Origin: Microbacterium abyssi
GTDB taxonomy: Bacteria > Actinomycetota > Actinomycetes > Actinomycetales > Microbacteriaceae
Assembly: GCF_015277895.1 (NCBI RefSeq)
Contig: NZ_CP063815.1
Span: 1,674,001 to 1,738,000, forward strand
Length of the DNA stretch: 64,000 bases
Direction: 5' to 3'
Part shown: in pieces, positions 1 to 9,317 of the stretch
Numbering within the stretch: the stretch's first letter is position 1
How the letters are laid out: each line of letters starts with the position of its first letter
Notes under the pieces: generated by a model
Told to the model about the DNA's origin: nothing
Seen by the model: the letters and a program-made list of their open reading frames with translations, nothing else
The model's database searches: none
Made by a program: the position numbers and the translations under genes

Positions 1-1868
<1,868 letters not shown>

Positions 1869-1932
1869 TGCGTTGGTGCTGTCCTTGTCTGAGACGTGTG
1901 AATGCTGCGCGACCGGCATCCTGCGCGGATGA

Positions 1933-2121
1933 TCAGTTCTCGCGGGGGTCCACGAGCCGCGCTTCCTGATCGCGGTACGCATCGCCGAGGATCGCGGTGA
2001 ACTCGGTGATGCGCGCGTCGACGTCGGCCAGCAGGTCGTGGCCGCGCGGGTCCTTGTTCATGAAGTGAGCGGCGATGAATCCGCCGATCACGCCGATCAG
2101 GAACCACAGAAAGGTCTTCAT
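1933..2121 (-). CDS. Small membrane-anchored protein of unknown function
   Basis: A 62-residue protein with one N-terminal membrane helix (FLWFLIGVIGGFIAAHFM, about residues 4-21) followed by a charged cytoplasmic tail of about 40 residues. I do not recognise a named domain. It sits between rpsD and alaS on the same strand, 64 bases before the alaS start. Other actinobacteria often carry a small membrane protein (for example of the DUF948 type) near alaS, but this one is shorter and the similarity is only positional. Its coding frame is intact and its codon use matches the neighbours, which supports a real gene. Confidence 0.72.
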   Translation of the reverse strand: MKTFLWFLIGVIGGFIAAHFMNKDPRGHDLLADVDARITEFTAILGDAYRDQEARLVDPREN

Positions 2122-2180
2122 GTCGTCATCCTCGCGATCAGGCCGCAGAGAGCGGCCTTTCCATCGTAGGCGGAAACGGC

Positions 2181-2212
2181 AGGAGGCGCCGGGATCTCCC
2201 CCGACGCCTCCT
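2181..2212 (-). terminator. Hairpin terminator downstream of rpsD
   Basis: AGGAGGCG and CGCCTCCT arms, extended by CGGG/CCCG across one C-A mismatch, form a 12-bp stem with a 6-base loop. It lies 24 bases past the rpsD stop and before the next gene on the same strand. It is followed only by a short U-poor tail, as is common in high-GC actinobacteria. Confidence 0.65.
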
Positions 2213-2235
2213 GATGCGAACTCAGAGAGCTGAGA

Positions 2236-2865
2236 TCAGCGAGCCGCGTAGTACTCGACGACGAGCTGCACTTCACAGGTCACGGGGACCTCGGCGCGCT
2301 TCGGACGACGGACCAGGCGTGACTGCAGCTTGTCGAGCTCGACCTCGAGGTAGCCGGGGACGGGAGGCAGGACCTCGGCGTGACCGCCGGCTGCTGCGAC
2401 CTGGAAGGGCTCGGTGCCCTCGCTCTTGGCCTTGACGTGGATGAGCTGACCCGGCTTCACGCGGAAAGACGGGCGGTCGACGAGCTGACCGTCGACCAGG
2501 ATGTGGCGGTGCACGACCATCTGGCGGGCCTGTGCGGTGGTACGGGCGAAGCCCGAACGGAGCACGAGGGCGTCCAGACGCATCTCGAGCAGCTCGACCA
2601 GGTTCTCACCGGTCAGGCCGTCGACGCGACGCGCCTCGTTGAATGCGATGCGCAGCTGCTTCTCGCGGATGCCGTACTGCTCGCGCAGACGCTGCTTCTC
2701 ACGCAGACGGACGGCGTAGTCGCTGTCGGCCTTGCGCTTGGTGCGGCCGTGCTCGCCGGGAGCGTAGGGACGCTTCTCGAGGTAGCGGGCGGCCTTCGGG
2801 GTGAGTGCCACGCCGAGGGCGCGGGACAGGCGGACCTTGCGGCGGTCCTGGGACTTCGTGACCAC
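2236..2865 (-). CDS. rpsD: 30S ribosomal protein S4
   Basis: Primary 16S rRNA-binding protein of the small subunit that nucleates assembly. It is 209 residues, the normal length, with the S4 N-terminal region and a C-terminal S4 RNA-binding domain (about residues 95-160, including MRLDALVLRSGFA and VHRHILVDGQLVDRPS). The N-terminal zinc-binding cysteines of the C-plus form of S4 are absent; the only cysteine lies near the C-terminus, so this is the zinc-independent (C-minus) type. It stands alone next to alaS rather than in the alpha operon with rpsM, rpsK and rpoA, at least in this window. A hairpin terminator follows it. Confidence 0.98.
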   Translation of the reverse strand: MVTKSQDRRKVRLSRALGVALTPKAARYLEKRPYAPGEHGRTKRKADSDYAVRLREKQRLREQYGIREKQLRIAFNEARRVDGLTGENLVELLEMRLDALVLRSGFARTTAQARQMVVHRHILVDGQLVDRPSFRVKPGQLIHVKAKSEGTEPFQVAAAGGHAEVLPPVPGYLEVELDKLQSRLVRRPKRAEVPVTCEVQLVVEYYAAR

Positions 2866-3055
2866 GAAGCATTCCTTCCGATGACGTGGACGTGTCTTTC
2901 ACGTCTCACGGACGTATCTCCCGCGCTCTGCCTGGATCGCGCACGCCGGGGCGCGAAGAAGGTGGGGTGTGAACGAAGAGATGCCCGAAAACTGTGTTTC
3001 GAGCCGCTCAAGTCTAACAGACCGGTCAGCCGCGGTTCCTGACCCCTGTGAAGGG

Positions 3056-4384
3056 TCAGCGATCGTCGAGGATGCGGCGAATGCGCTCGAGCCGCGCCGA
3101 GGTGTCGCGCTCGGCACCGAGGCTCTTGGGCGCGTAGTAGCGCTTGCCGACGAGTTCGTCCGGAAGGTACTGCTGGGGCACGATGCCGTGCTCGTTGTCG
3201 TGCGGATACCGGTAGCCCTTGCCGTGCCCGAGCCGCTTGGCGCCGGGATAGTGCGCATCGCGCAGGTGCGGCGGCACGCGTCCGAAGCTGCCGGCGCGCA
3301 CATCGGCGATCGCGGCGTTGATGCCGGCATATGCGGCGTTGGACTTCGCGGTGGTCGCAAGGTACACGGTCGCCTCCGCGAGCGGGATCCGCCCCTCGGG
3401 CATGCCGATGAACGCCACGGCGTCCGCCGCGGCCGTGGCGATCACGAGCCCCTGCGGATCGGCGAGCCCGATGTCCTCGGATGCCGAGATCACCAGGCGA
3501 CGCGCGATGAAGCGCGGGTCCTCCCCCGCCTCGATCATCCGGGCGAGGTAGTGCAGCGCGGCATCCGGATCGGAACCGCGGATGGACTTGATGAAGGCGC
3601 TGATCACGTCGTAGTGCTCGTCACCCTGGCGGTCATACCGCAGCAGCGCCCTGTCCACGGCCTGGGCGACGTCGTCGGCCGTGATCGACGGAGCCGAGTC
3701 GCCCTCGGCGTGCGAGACGGCGACCGCCGCCGCGGCCTCGAGTCCCGTCAGAGCGCGGCGTCCGTCGCCGGACGCGAGCCGGACAAGCGCGGCGCGCGCG
3801 GCATCCTCGATCTCGACGGTCCCGCCCAGTCCGCGCGCATCGGACACCGCCCGGTCGACGAGCAGGGCGATGTCATCGTCGGTGAGAGGCTGCAGTGTCA
3901 GCAGGAGCGACCTCGACAGCAGCGGCGAGATGACCGAGAACGAAGGGTTCTCGGTGGTCGCGGCGATCAGGATGACCCAGCCGTTCTCGACGCCGGGCAG
4001 CAGGGCGTCCTGCTGCGCCTTGGTGAACCGGTGGATCTCGTCGAGGAACAGGATCGTGGTCTGTCCATACAGGTCGCGCTGGGTGATGGCCTCCTGCATG
4101 ACCTCGCGGACATCTTTGACACCCGCCGTGATCGCCGACAGTTCGACGAAGCGGCGCCCGGACGAGCGGGCGATGGCCTGCGCCAGCGTGGTCTTGCCGG
4201 TGCCCGGAGGCCCCCAGAGGATGATCGAGACCGCTCCGGGCGAGGCGGCGTCGGGATCGGCCAGCGCCACGATCGGGGATCCGGCCCGCAGCAGATGCTG
4301 CTGACCCGCGACCTCGTCCAGCGACACGGGGCGCATCCGCACGGCCAGGGGCGTCTGTCCCGAGAGCAGTGGCGCGGATGTCAT
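3056..4384 (-). CDS. rarA: Replication-associated recombination protein A (MgsA/RarA AAA+ ATPase)
   Basis: AAA+ ATPase of the clamp-loader family that acts at stalled replication forks. It is 442 residues, the usual length. The Walker A motif GPPGTGKTT is near residue 60, Walker B LFLDEIHRF near residue 113, and the C-terminal MgsA tetramerisation region contains PHLRDAHYPGAKRLGHGKGY. The start is supported by a TAGCCT hexamer six bases upstream of the ATG, suggesting a leaderless transcript, with no separate Shine-Dalgarno sequence. A 7-bp hairpin (CTGACCC/GGGTCAG) overlaps the stop codon and could contribute to termination. In mycobacteria rarA lies in the same wider neighbourhood as alaS and relA. 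Confidence 0.96.
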   Translation of the reverse strand: MTSAPLLSGQTPLAVRMRPVSLDEVAGQQHLLRAGSPIVALADPDAASPGAVSIILWGPPGTGKTTLAQAIARSSGRRFVELSAITAGVKDVREVMQEAITQRDLYGQTTILFLDEIHRFTKAQQDALLPGVENGWVILIAATTENPSFSVISPLLSRSLLLTLQPLTDDDIALLVDRAVSDARGLGGTVEIEDAARAALVRLASGDGRRALTGLEAAAAVAVSHAEGDSAPSITADDVAQAVDRALLRYDRQGDEHYDVISAFIKSIRGSDPDAALHYLARMIEAGEDPRFIARRLVISASEDIGLADPQGLVIATAAADAVAFIGMPEGRIPLAEATVYLATTAKSNAAYAGINAAIADVRAGSFGRVPPHLRDAHYPGAKRLGHGKGYRYPHDNEHGIVPQQYLPDELVGKRYYAPKSLGAERDTSARLERIRRILDDR

Positions 4385-4390
4385 GCATCC

Positions 4391-4396
4391 AGGCTA
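4391..4396 (-). promoter_or_regulatory. Predicted -10 box of rarA (leaderless)
   Basis: TAGCCT on the minus strand followed by exactly six bases (GGATGC) and the rarA ATG. A start site about 7 bases below a -10 box would put transcription start at or next to the start codon. The same spacing recurs at several other genes in this window. No convincing -35 box was identified. Confidence 0.5.
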
Positions 4397-4467
4397 ATGC
4401 GCACCGCCGACAACCCTCACCGGTAGGCTCGCCTGTGGCGCTGGCGGTGTGCGCCGGAGGAAGGAAG

Positions 4468-4755
4468 ATGATGGCGGGTCGTGGATCCAAGAACGCGGTG
4501 CGTACGAAGGCTGCCACCGAGCGCGCGCGCCTGTATGCGGCACGGACGTCGTGGCACGAGGGCCGGATCAGCCGTCGCGTGCGCGACAACACGATGGCGG
4601 GGATCATCGGCGGCCTCATCGTCGTCGCCTCGATCGTGAGCCAGTCCGTGCACGCGGCCGTCACGGTGCCGGAGCCCGAGCCGACCGAGACGTCGACGCC
4701 CGGGCCGCTGGAGAATCCGTTCGCCGACCTGTTCGCCACGACTCCCGCGGAGTAG
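4468..4755 (+). CDS. Small single-pass membrane protein, unknown function
   Basis: A protein of about 95 residues. A basic N-terminal half (GRGSKNAVRTKAATERARLY) precedes one membrane helix (about residues 45-63, MAGIIGGLIVVASIVSQSV). The tail that follows is rich in proline, threonine and glutamate and would lie outside if the basic half is cytoplasmic. I chose the ATG at 4468 because GGAGG lies 7 bases upstream; the next codon is also ATG and could be used instead. The frame is open further upstream, but no start there has a ribosome site. It diverges from rarA. I do not recognise a family. Confidence 0.7.
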   Translation: MMAGRGSKNAVRTKAATERARLYAARTSWHEGRISRRVRDNTMAGIIGGLIVVASIVSQSVHAAVTVPEPEPTETSTPGPLENPFADLFATTPAE

Positions 4756-4897
4756 CCGACCTCACACTCGCGAGTGCGCGGCTGTGAGCGGTTCGCTCCA
4801 CACTCGTAACGAACGACGCCTCTACCGGAAACGCCGGTGGGTCACGCTGGGACCGAACCAGCTCGTGTGCTCATCGATTCATCCGTGGAGGTCGCCC

Positions 4898-5821
4898 GTG
4901 TCCTACGTCAAGCCCGCCGAACTCGTCACCCGAATGGTCGACGCCGGCGCCTACAAACTCCAGCTGTCCACCCGTGACACCCTGATCCGCGCGTTCATGG
5001 GCGCCGCATTCCTGACCCTCGGCGCCGCGTTCGCCGTCACGGTCACGACCAACACCGGCCAGCCGCTTCTGGGAGCGCTGCTGTTCCCGGTCGGCTTCGT
5101 CATCCTCTACCTGTTCGGCTACGACCTGCTCACCGGCGTCTTCACGCTGGGGCCGCTCGCGGTGCTGGACAAGCGTCCCGGCGCCACGCTGGGAGCGATG
5201 TTCCGCAACTGGGGCCTGGTGTTCCTCGGCAACTTCGGGGGCGCGTTCTTCATCGCGATCCTGATGGCGATCTACTTCACCTACGGCTTCTCCGCCGAGC
5301 CCAGCGCCGTCGGCCAGGCGATCGGCGAGATCGGGCACGGGCGCACGGTGGGCTACGCCGACCACGGCGCGGCCGGAATGCTGACGCTGTTCATCCGCGG
5401 CGTGCTGTGCAACTGGCTGGTCTCCACGGGCGTGGTCCTGTCGATGGCGTCCGACAGCGTGGTGGGCAAGGTGCTGGCCATGTGGCTGCCGATCATGCTG
5501 TTCTTCTACATGGGCTTCGAGCACTCCATCGTGAACATGTTCCTGTTCCCGTCGGGGCTGCTGCTGGGCGCCGACTTCACGATCATGGACTACCTGATCT
5601 GGAACGAGATCCCGACCGTGATCGGCAACCTCGTCGGCGGGCTGCTCTTCGTCGCGCTTCCGCTGTACTTCACACATGGCCGTCCCACCGCGCGCCGCGT
5701 CCGCGTGCGGAAGTCCCGCGCCGGCAGGGCGGCGTCGACTGGCGCTCCTGCCTCGACGGCAGTTGATGTCGAGGCCACGGCAGACAGCGACGTGGAGCGC
5801 GAGCCGGTCAGCGTCGGCTGA
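4898..5821 (+). CDS. nirC: Formate/nitrite transporter (FNT) family channel, probably nitrite
   Basis: Integral membrane channel of the FocA/NirC family, a homopentamer that passes small monovalent anions. About 307 residues from a GTG start that has GTGGAGGT five bases upstream; an in-frame start farther upstream lacks a ribosome site. Hydrophobic segments fit six membrane helices (for example AFMGAAFLTLGAAFAVTVT and NWGLVFLGNFGGAFFIAIL). The C-terminal 40 residues are a hydrophilic Arg/Ala/Glu-rich tail. It converges on the siroheme chelatase and nirBD cluster, which supports nitrite rather than formate as substrate. That inference is from context: no residue I can see settles it. Confidence 0.88.
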   Translation: MSYVKPAELVTRMVDAGAYKLQLSTRDTLIRAFMGAAFLTLGAAFAVTVTTNTGQPLLGALLFPVGFVILYLFGYDLLTGVFTLGPLAVLDKRPGATLGAMFRNWGLVFLGNFGGAFFIAILMAIYFTYGFSAEPSAVGQAIGEIGHGRTVGYADHGAAGMLTLFIRGVLCNWLVSTGVVLSMASDSVVGKVLAMWLPIMLFFYMGFEHSIVNMFLFPSGLLLGADFTIMDYLIWNEIPTVIGNLVGGLLFVALPLYFTHGRPTARRVRVRKSRAGRAASTGAPASTAVDVEATADSDVEREPVSVG

Positions 5822-5834
5822 CCGGGCATCGCTG

Positions 5835-5865
5835 AGTCCCGGTGAGACCGAAGCTCACCGGGACT
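5835..5865. terminator. Bidirectional hairpin terminator
   Basis: AGTCCCGGTGAG and CTCACCGGGACT form a perfect 12-bp stem around a 7-base loop, followed by TT on the plus strand. It sits between the converging FNT channel gene and the chelatase gene and can stop transcription from both sides. Confidence 0.85.
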
Positions 5866-5877
5866 TTCCGTATGTCA

Positions 5878-6567
5878 TCAGCCCGCGTGCCACGCTGTGC
5901 GGAAGCGCTCGGCCACGATGGTCGCGATCCGCTCGTCCGGAGCCAGCGGCGCGCTCACGACATCCGCACCAGCGCGAGCGACGAGTCCGGCGAAGAAGCC
6001 GGGCGCGAGCACGTGGCTGGCGGCGATCACCCGCTGTGCGCCGACCGCGCGTGCTGCGGCCACCGCGTCGCCGATCCTGGGCGTGGATGCCGAGGCGAAG
6101 CCGACGCTCACCGGGACGGGGACGCGGTCGCGCAGTCGCCCGGCCGCGACCTCGACGTCACGGACCGCGTCCGGATTACTGGAGCCTGCGGCGGCGAGCA
6201 CGACGTGATCGCCCTCGTGCCAGCCGTCCGGCAGTGCACTCGAGAGCCTGTCCGCGAGCACCTCGGTGATCAGCGGGTGGGTGCCGAGAGGTGCGGTCTG
6301 CCGCGCGTTCGGGTGCGCTTGTACGGATCGAGAGATGTCGACGGCGGTGTGGTGGCCGACGGAGAGCAGGAGCGGAACCACGATCACGTCGTCCCGCCGG
6401 GATTCCGCCGCGGTGACCACGTCGATCTGCGGATGCTCGACATCGACCACGGCGTGGACGACCTTCGCCTCCGGGACGAGGGTGCGCACACTCGCGACGA
6501 GCGCCTGCACGGCCTCCCGGCCTGCCGCGTCGGCCGTGCCGTGCGAACATGCGATGAGTGCCGTCAT
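5878..6567 (-). CDS. sirB: Sirohydrochlorin chelatase (SirB/CbiX family)
   Basis: Cytoplasmic chelatase that inserts ferrous iron (or cobalt in cobalamin pathways) into sirohydrochlorin, here most likely for siroheme. The protein is 229 residues with two CbiX half-domains. The first begins MTALIACSHGTADAAGREAV with the family's Ser-His-Gly-Thr motif; the second half contains HVVLAAAGSSNPDAV and HVLAPGFFAG with a candidate metal-binding His. The start ATG overlaps the stop of the upstream HemD-fusion gene by four bases (ATGA), indicating translational coupling. It is last in the nirB-nirD-cysG-hemD-sirB operon. Because the CysG here is short, this protein probably supplies the ferrochelatase step. 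Confidence 0.88.
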   Translation of the reverse strand: MTALIACSHGTADAAGREAVQALVASVRTLVPEAKVVHAVVDVEHPQIDVVTAAESRRDDVIVVPLLLSVGHHTAVDISRSVQAHPNARQTAPLGTHPLITEVLADRLSSALPDGWHEGDHVVLAAAGSSNPDAVRDVEVAAGRLRDRVPVPVSVGFASASTPRIGDAVAAARAVGAQRVIAASHVLAPGFFAGLVARAGADVVSAPLAPDERIATIVAERFRTAWHAG

Positions 6568-7694
6568 GCGCTCTCCTCCACGGCGAGGCGATAGCCCCGC
6601 TTCACGACCGTCTGGACCACCTCGAAGCCGCGGAGGGCCTCGCGCAGTCTCGCCACGGCCATCTCCACGGCGTGGGCGTTCTGTCCAGCCCGGGGCACTG
6701 CGGCTGCGATCTCGTCGCGCGAGAGCACGCGCCCGCACACGTCGAACAGGGCGCCGAGCGCGCTCACCGCTGTGCGGGACAGCGGGATGAACTCGCCGCC
6801 GATCACGACGCCGCCGCTGCGCATCGACAGCTCACCGGCGCTGGTGACGAGCGAGGGCGCGGCACCGCCTTCGCCGAAGAACCCGATCACGCACCGGGCG
6901 AGAGATCCGAGCCGGCCGCGCTCGGCCTGAGTCGTGCGGAGCCCGGCGTCCTCGAGCGGTGATGCCGTGATCGGGCCGACGGCCGCCAGAAGCAGTCGCC
7001 CGCGCGCGGCACGCTCGCGGATCGCCGTCAGGGCGCCATGGCGCTCCGCGGAGCGGACCCATTCCGATGCACCGGGCGCGGAGGTGAAGAGCACGGCATC
7101 CGCTTCACCGGCCGCGGCCTGCGCGACCGACCGCGCCACGATCGCAGGGTCCGGCGGCGGCCCCCACCGGTACACGGTCAGGGCGACCACGTCCGCGCCG
7201 GCGGAGGACAGCAGCGTGTCCAGACCGTCGGCGCCGGACCCGTGATGCTGCACGGCGATGCGCCTGCCCTCGAGCCGCGTGGAGAGCAGGTACTCCCCCA
7301 CCTCCGCCGCTGTCTCGGATTCGGCGACCCAGTCTGCGACGAAGCCGGCCTGCTGGATGGCGCCGTGCGCCTTCGGGCCTCTCGCGATGAACTGCGTGCG
7401 GCAGAGGGCCGCGGTCAGGTCCTCGGCGAGGTCGTTCTCATAGGCGGCGTCCATCCATCCCCGGAACCCCACCCCGGTCGTCACGACCACGATGTCGGGT
7501 GGATGGGCGATCAGTTCCCGGGTGCGCTGAAGGAGCTCCTCGTCGTCGGCGCCTCGGACGATGCTCAGCGCGGGCGCGCGGTACACCTTCGCGCCGCGTC
7601 GTTCGAGGGCGCTCGCGAGGTCTCCCGCGCGCCGGTCGGCGGCGACCACGATCGTGCAGCCGGCGAGAGCCATGTCCAGCGTGCGCGAACTCAC
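6564..7694 (-). CDS. nnaR: Uroporphyrinogen-III synthase domain fused to winged-helix DNA-binding domain (NnaR-like regulator)
   Basis: 376 residues in two parts. Residues about 10-260 form a HemD-type fold (IVVAADRRAGDLASALERRG, VVVTTGVGF, VLFTSAPGASEWV). Residues about 275-372 form an OmpR-type winged helix (FIPLSRTAVSALGALFDVCG then VEMAVARLREAL and VVKRGYRLAV). This architecture matches NnaR of Streptomyces and Mycobacterium, a co-regulator of nitrite assimilation that works with GlnR, and mycobacterial proteins encoded beside nitrite genes. It overlaps both neighbours by ATGA and sits inside the siroheme/nitrite operon. I infer a regulator of this operon; whether it also makes uroporphyrinogen III is not decidable from sequence alone. 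Confidence 0.85.
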   Translation of the reverse strand: MSSRTLDMALAGCTIVVAADRRAGDLASALERRGAKVYRAPALSIVRGADDEELLQRTRELIAHPPDIVVVTTGVGFRGWMDAAYENDLAEDLTAALCRTQFIARGPKAHGAIQQAGFVADWVAESETAAEVGEYLLSTRLEGRRIAVQHHGSGADGLDTLLSSAGADVVALTVYRWGPPPDPAIVARSVAQAAAGEADAVLFTSAPGASEWVRSAERHGALTAIRERAARGRLLLAAVGPITASPLEDAGLRTTQAERGRLGSLARCVIGFFGEGGAAPSLVTSAGELSMRSGGVVIGGEFIPLSRTAVSALGALFDVCGRVLSRDEIAAAVPRAGQNAHAVEMAVARLREALRGFEVVQTVVKRGYRLAVEESA

Positions 7695-8926
7695 CGCGCG
7701 TTCTCCTCCGATCGCAGGTCGCTGGGGATCAGCAGTCCTGCACGTGCCACCTGGCCGAACACGATCACGGCGGGATTGCGCACCCCGACCTCCGCTGCGG
7801 CACCGTCGACCTCGCCGAGCGTGCTTCTCGTCGTGCGCTGCCGCGGCGTATGACCGTTCTCCACGATCGCGACGGGGAGGTCGGCGCCGATCCCGTGTTT
7901 GCGGGCCGCCGAGACAACCTTCGGCAGAGCGGCGACGCCCATGAGCATCACCGTGGTCACATCGGGGTCCGCGAGAGCGCGAAGGGTGGTCGGCGTCACC
8001 TCGCCCCGCCCGTTCACCACGTGCAGGGCGGATGCCGTCCCGCGGTGGGTGACGGGGATCCCCGCAGCCTGCGGCACCGAGATCGCGCTCGATGCTCCCG
8101 GTGTCACCTCGACGGGGATGCCGGCGCGCTGGCAGGCGATCACCTCCTCGCCGCCGCGGCCGTACACGAAGGGATCGCCGCCCTTGAGCCGCACGACCCG
8201 TCTGCCGGCCGAGGCGTGCTCGACGAGCAGCGCGTTGATCTCCTCCTGCGGCACCGGATGATGGTGCGGGCGCTTCCCGACGTCGATCACGAGCACGTCG
8301 GGATCGAGCTCGGCCAGCACGTCGGCCGTGGGTCCGAGGCGGTCGGCGATGACGACGTCGGCTTCGGCGAGCAGCCGCCGGGCCCGCACGGTCATGAGGT
8401 CGATCGGCCCGGGCCCGCCGCCGATCAGGTCCACCCGTCCGGCCTGCGTCACCCTCCGCCGGCGCAGGGGGATGCGGCCCGATGCCATCGCGAGGGCGAT
8501 GGCATCGCGGACACCTGCGGCGCGCCGGGGGTCGACCCCGACGTCGCTGGCGACTCCGACGACGACGTCGCCCGATCGCGTCTGCGCGGTCATCCGCGCG
8601 CTGCCGTGAGCGCCGTCCGACGCGTTGACGCAGAACACCCTCTGCCGGTCGCAGGCCGCGGTGACCTCGCGATCCGCCGCAGGATCTCCGGTCGCCGTGT
8701 GGACGAGCCAGGCATCGGCGACATCGTCATGCGCGAATGCGCGCTGGTGCCACTCGATGCCGTGCTCGCGCACGAGAGCGTGGGTCTCCGGCGCGAGCGC
8801 GGGGGCGACGATGCTGATCAGCGCGCCGTCCGCGACGAACCGGCCCAGACGGCGCGCCGCCACGGCGCCCCCGCCGACGAAGAGCACGCGCCGGCCGGTG
8901 AGAGAGAGTCCGAGAATCGCCGTCAT
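7691..8926 (-). CDS. cysG: Siroheme synthase-type fusion: precorrin-2 dehydrogenase domain plus uroporphyrinogen-III C-methyltransferase
   Basis: 411 residues. Residues about 1-125 are the NAD-binding Met8/CysG-N domain (VLFVGGGAVAARRLGRF, then CVNASDGAHGSA holding the conserved Asp). Residues about 165-400 are the SAM-dependent methyltransferase that makes precorrin-2 (VDLIGGGPGPIDLMTV, RLKGGDPFVYGRGGEE, VTPGASSAI, VAIVENGH). Between them only about 40 residues occur, whereas E. coli CysG has about 85 there, so most of the helical dimerisation/chelatase domain is missing. A similarly short form occurs in mycobacteria. Its stop overlaps the downstream HemD-fusion start by ATGA. Together with the separate SirB it can supply siroheme to NirB. 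Confidence 0.93.
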   Translation of the reverse strand: MTAILGLSLTGRRVLFVGGGAVAARRLGRFVADGALISIVAPALAPETHALVREHGIEWHQRAFAHDDVADAWLVHTATGDPAADREVTAACDRQRVFCVNASDGAHGSARMTAQTRSGDVVVGVASDVGVDPRRAAGVRDAIALAMASGRIPLRRRRVTQAGRVDLIGGGPGPIDLMTVRARRLLAEADVVIADRLGPTADVLAELDPDVLVIDVGKRPHHHPVPQEEINALLVEHASAGRRVVRLKGGDPFVYGRGGEEVIACQRAGIPVEVTPGASSAISVPQAAGIPVTHRGTASALHVVNGRGEVTPTTLRALADPDVTTVMLMGVAALPKVVSAARKHGIGADLPVAIVENGHTPRQRTTRSTLGEVDGAAAEVGVRNPAVIVFGQVARAGLLIPSDLRSEENAR

Positions 8927-8927
8927 G

Positions 8928-9317
8928 TCAGTCCTCCAGGGTGGGATGACGGGCAGGGGCCGCAGATGGGGGCAGCAGGTGCACGTCCTCGCCGCTGACG
9001 ATCACCCGCCACACCGGCAGGTGCGCCTCCGGCCTGCCCTGGGACTCCAGGCACTCTCCGGTGCGGAGGTCGAACACCTGCTTGTGCATCGGCGAGGCGA
9101 CGGTCGGGCTCTCGCCTCTGGTTCCGACGATGCCGCGTGAGATCACGTTGGCACCGCTGAACGGATCGAGGTTCGAGACCGCCTGGATGCTGCCGTCACA
9201 CAGCAGGAACACGGCGACCTGCTCCGATCCGACGAGCGCGGCTCTGCCCCTCTCGACCTCGAGATCGTCGATCCGGCACACCCGTACGGCCGTCGTGTCG
9301 GCGGCGACGACGCTCAT
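8928..9317 (-). CDS. nirD: Nitrite reductase small subunit
   Basis: 129-residue Rieske-like subunit of the assimilatory NADH-dependent nitrite reductase. It has the Rieske beta fold signature (FLLCDGSIQAVSNLDPFSGANVIS and SPMHKQVFDLRTGECLE) but lacks the Cys-X-His and Cys-X2-His cluster ligands, as is normal for NirD. The ATG overlaps the nirB stop by four bases (ATGA), and cysG begins one base after its stop. It acts with NirB in the cytoplasm to reduce nitrite to ammonium. Confidence 0.94.
   Translation of the reverse strand: MSVVAADTTAVRVCRIDDLEVERGRAALVGSEQVAVFLLCDGSIQAVSNLDPFSGANVISRGIVGTRGESPTVASPMHKQVFDLRTGECLESQGRPEAHLPVWRVIVSGEDVHLLPPSAAPARHPTLED

Noticed and set aside
3039..3059. 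Hairpin overlapping the rarA stop
   Set aside because: A 7-bp stem covering the stop codon is too weak a case for a terminator; mentioned only with rarA.
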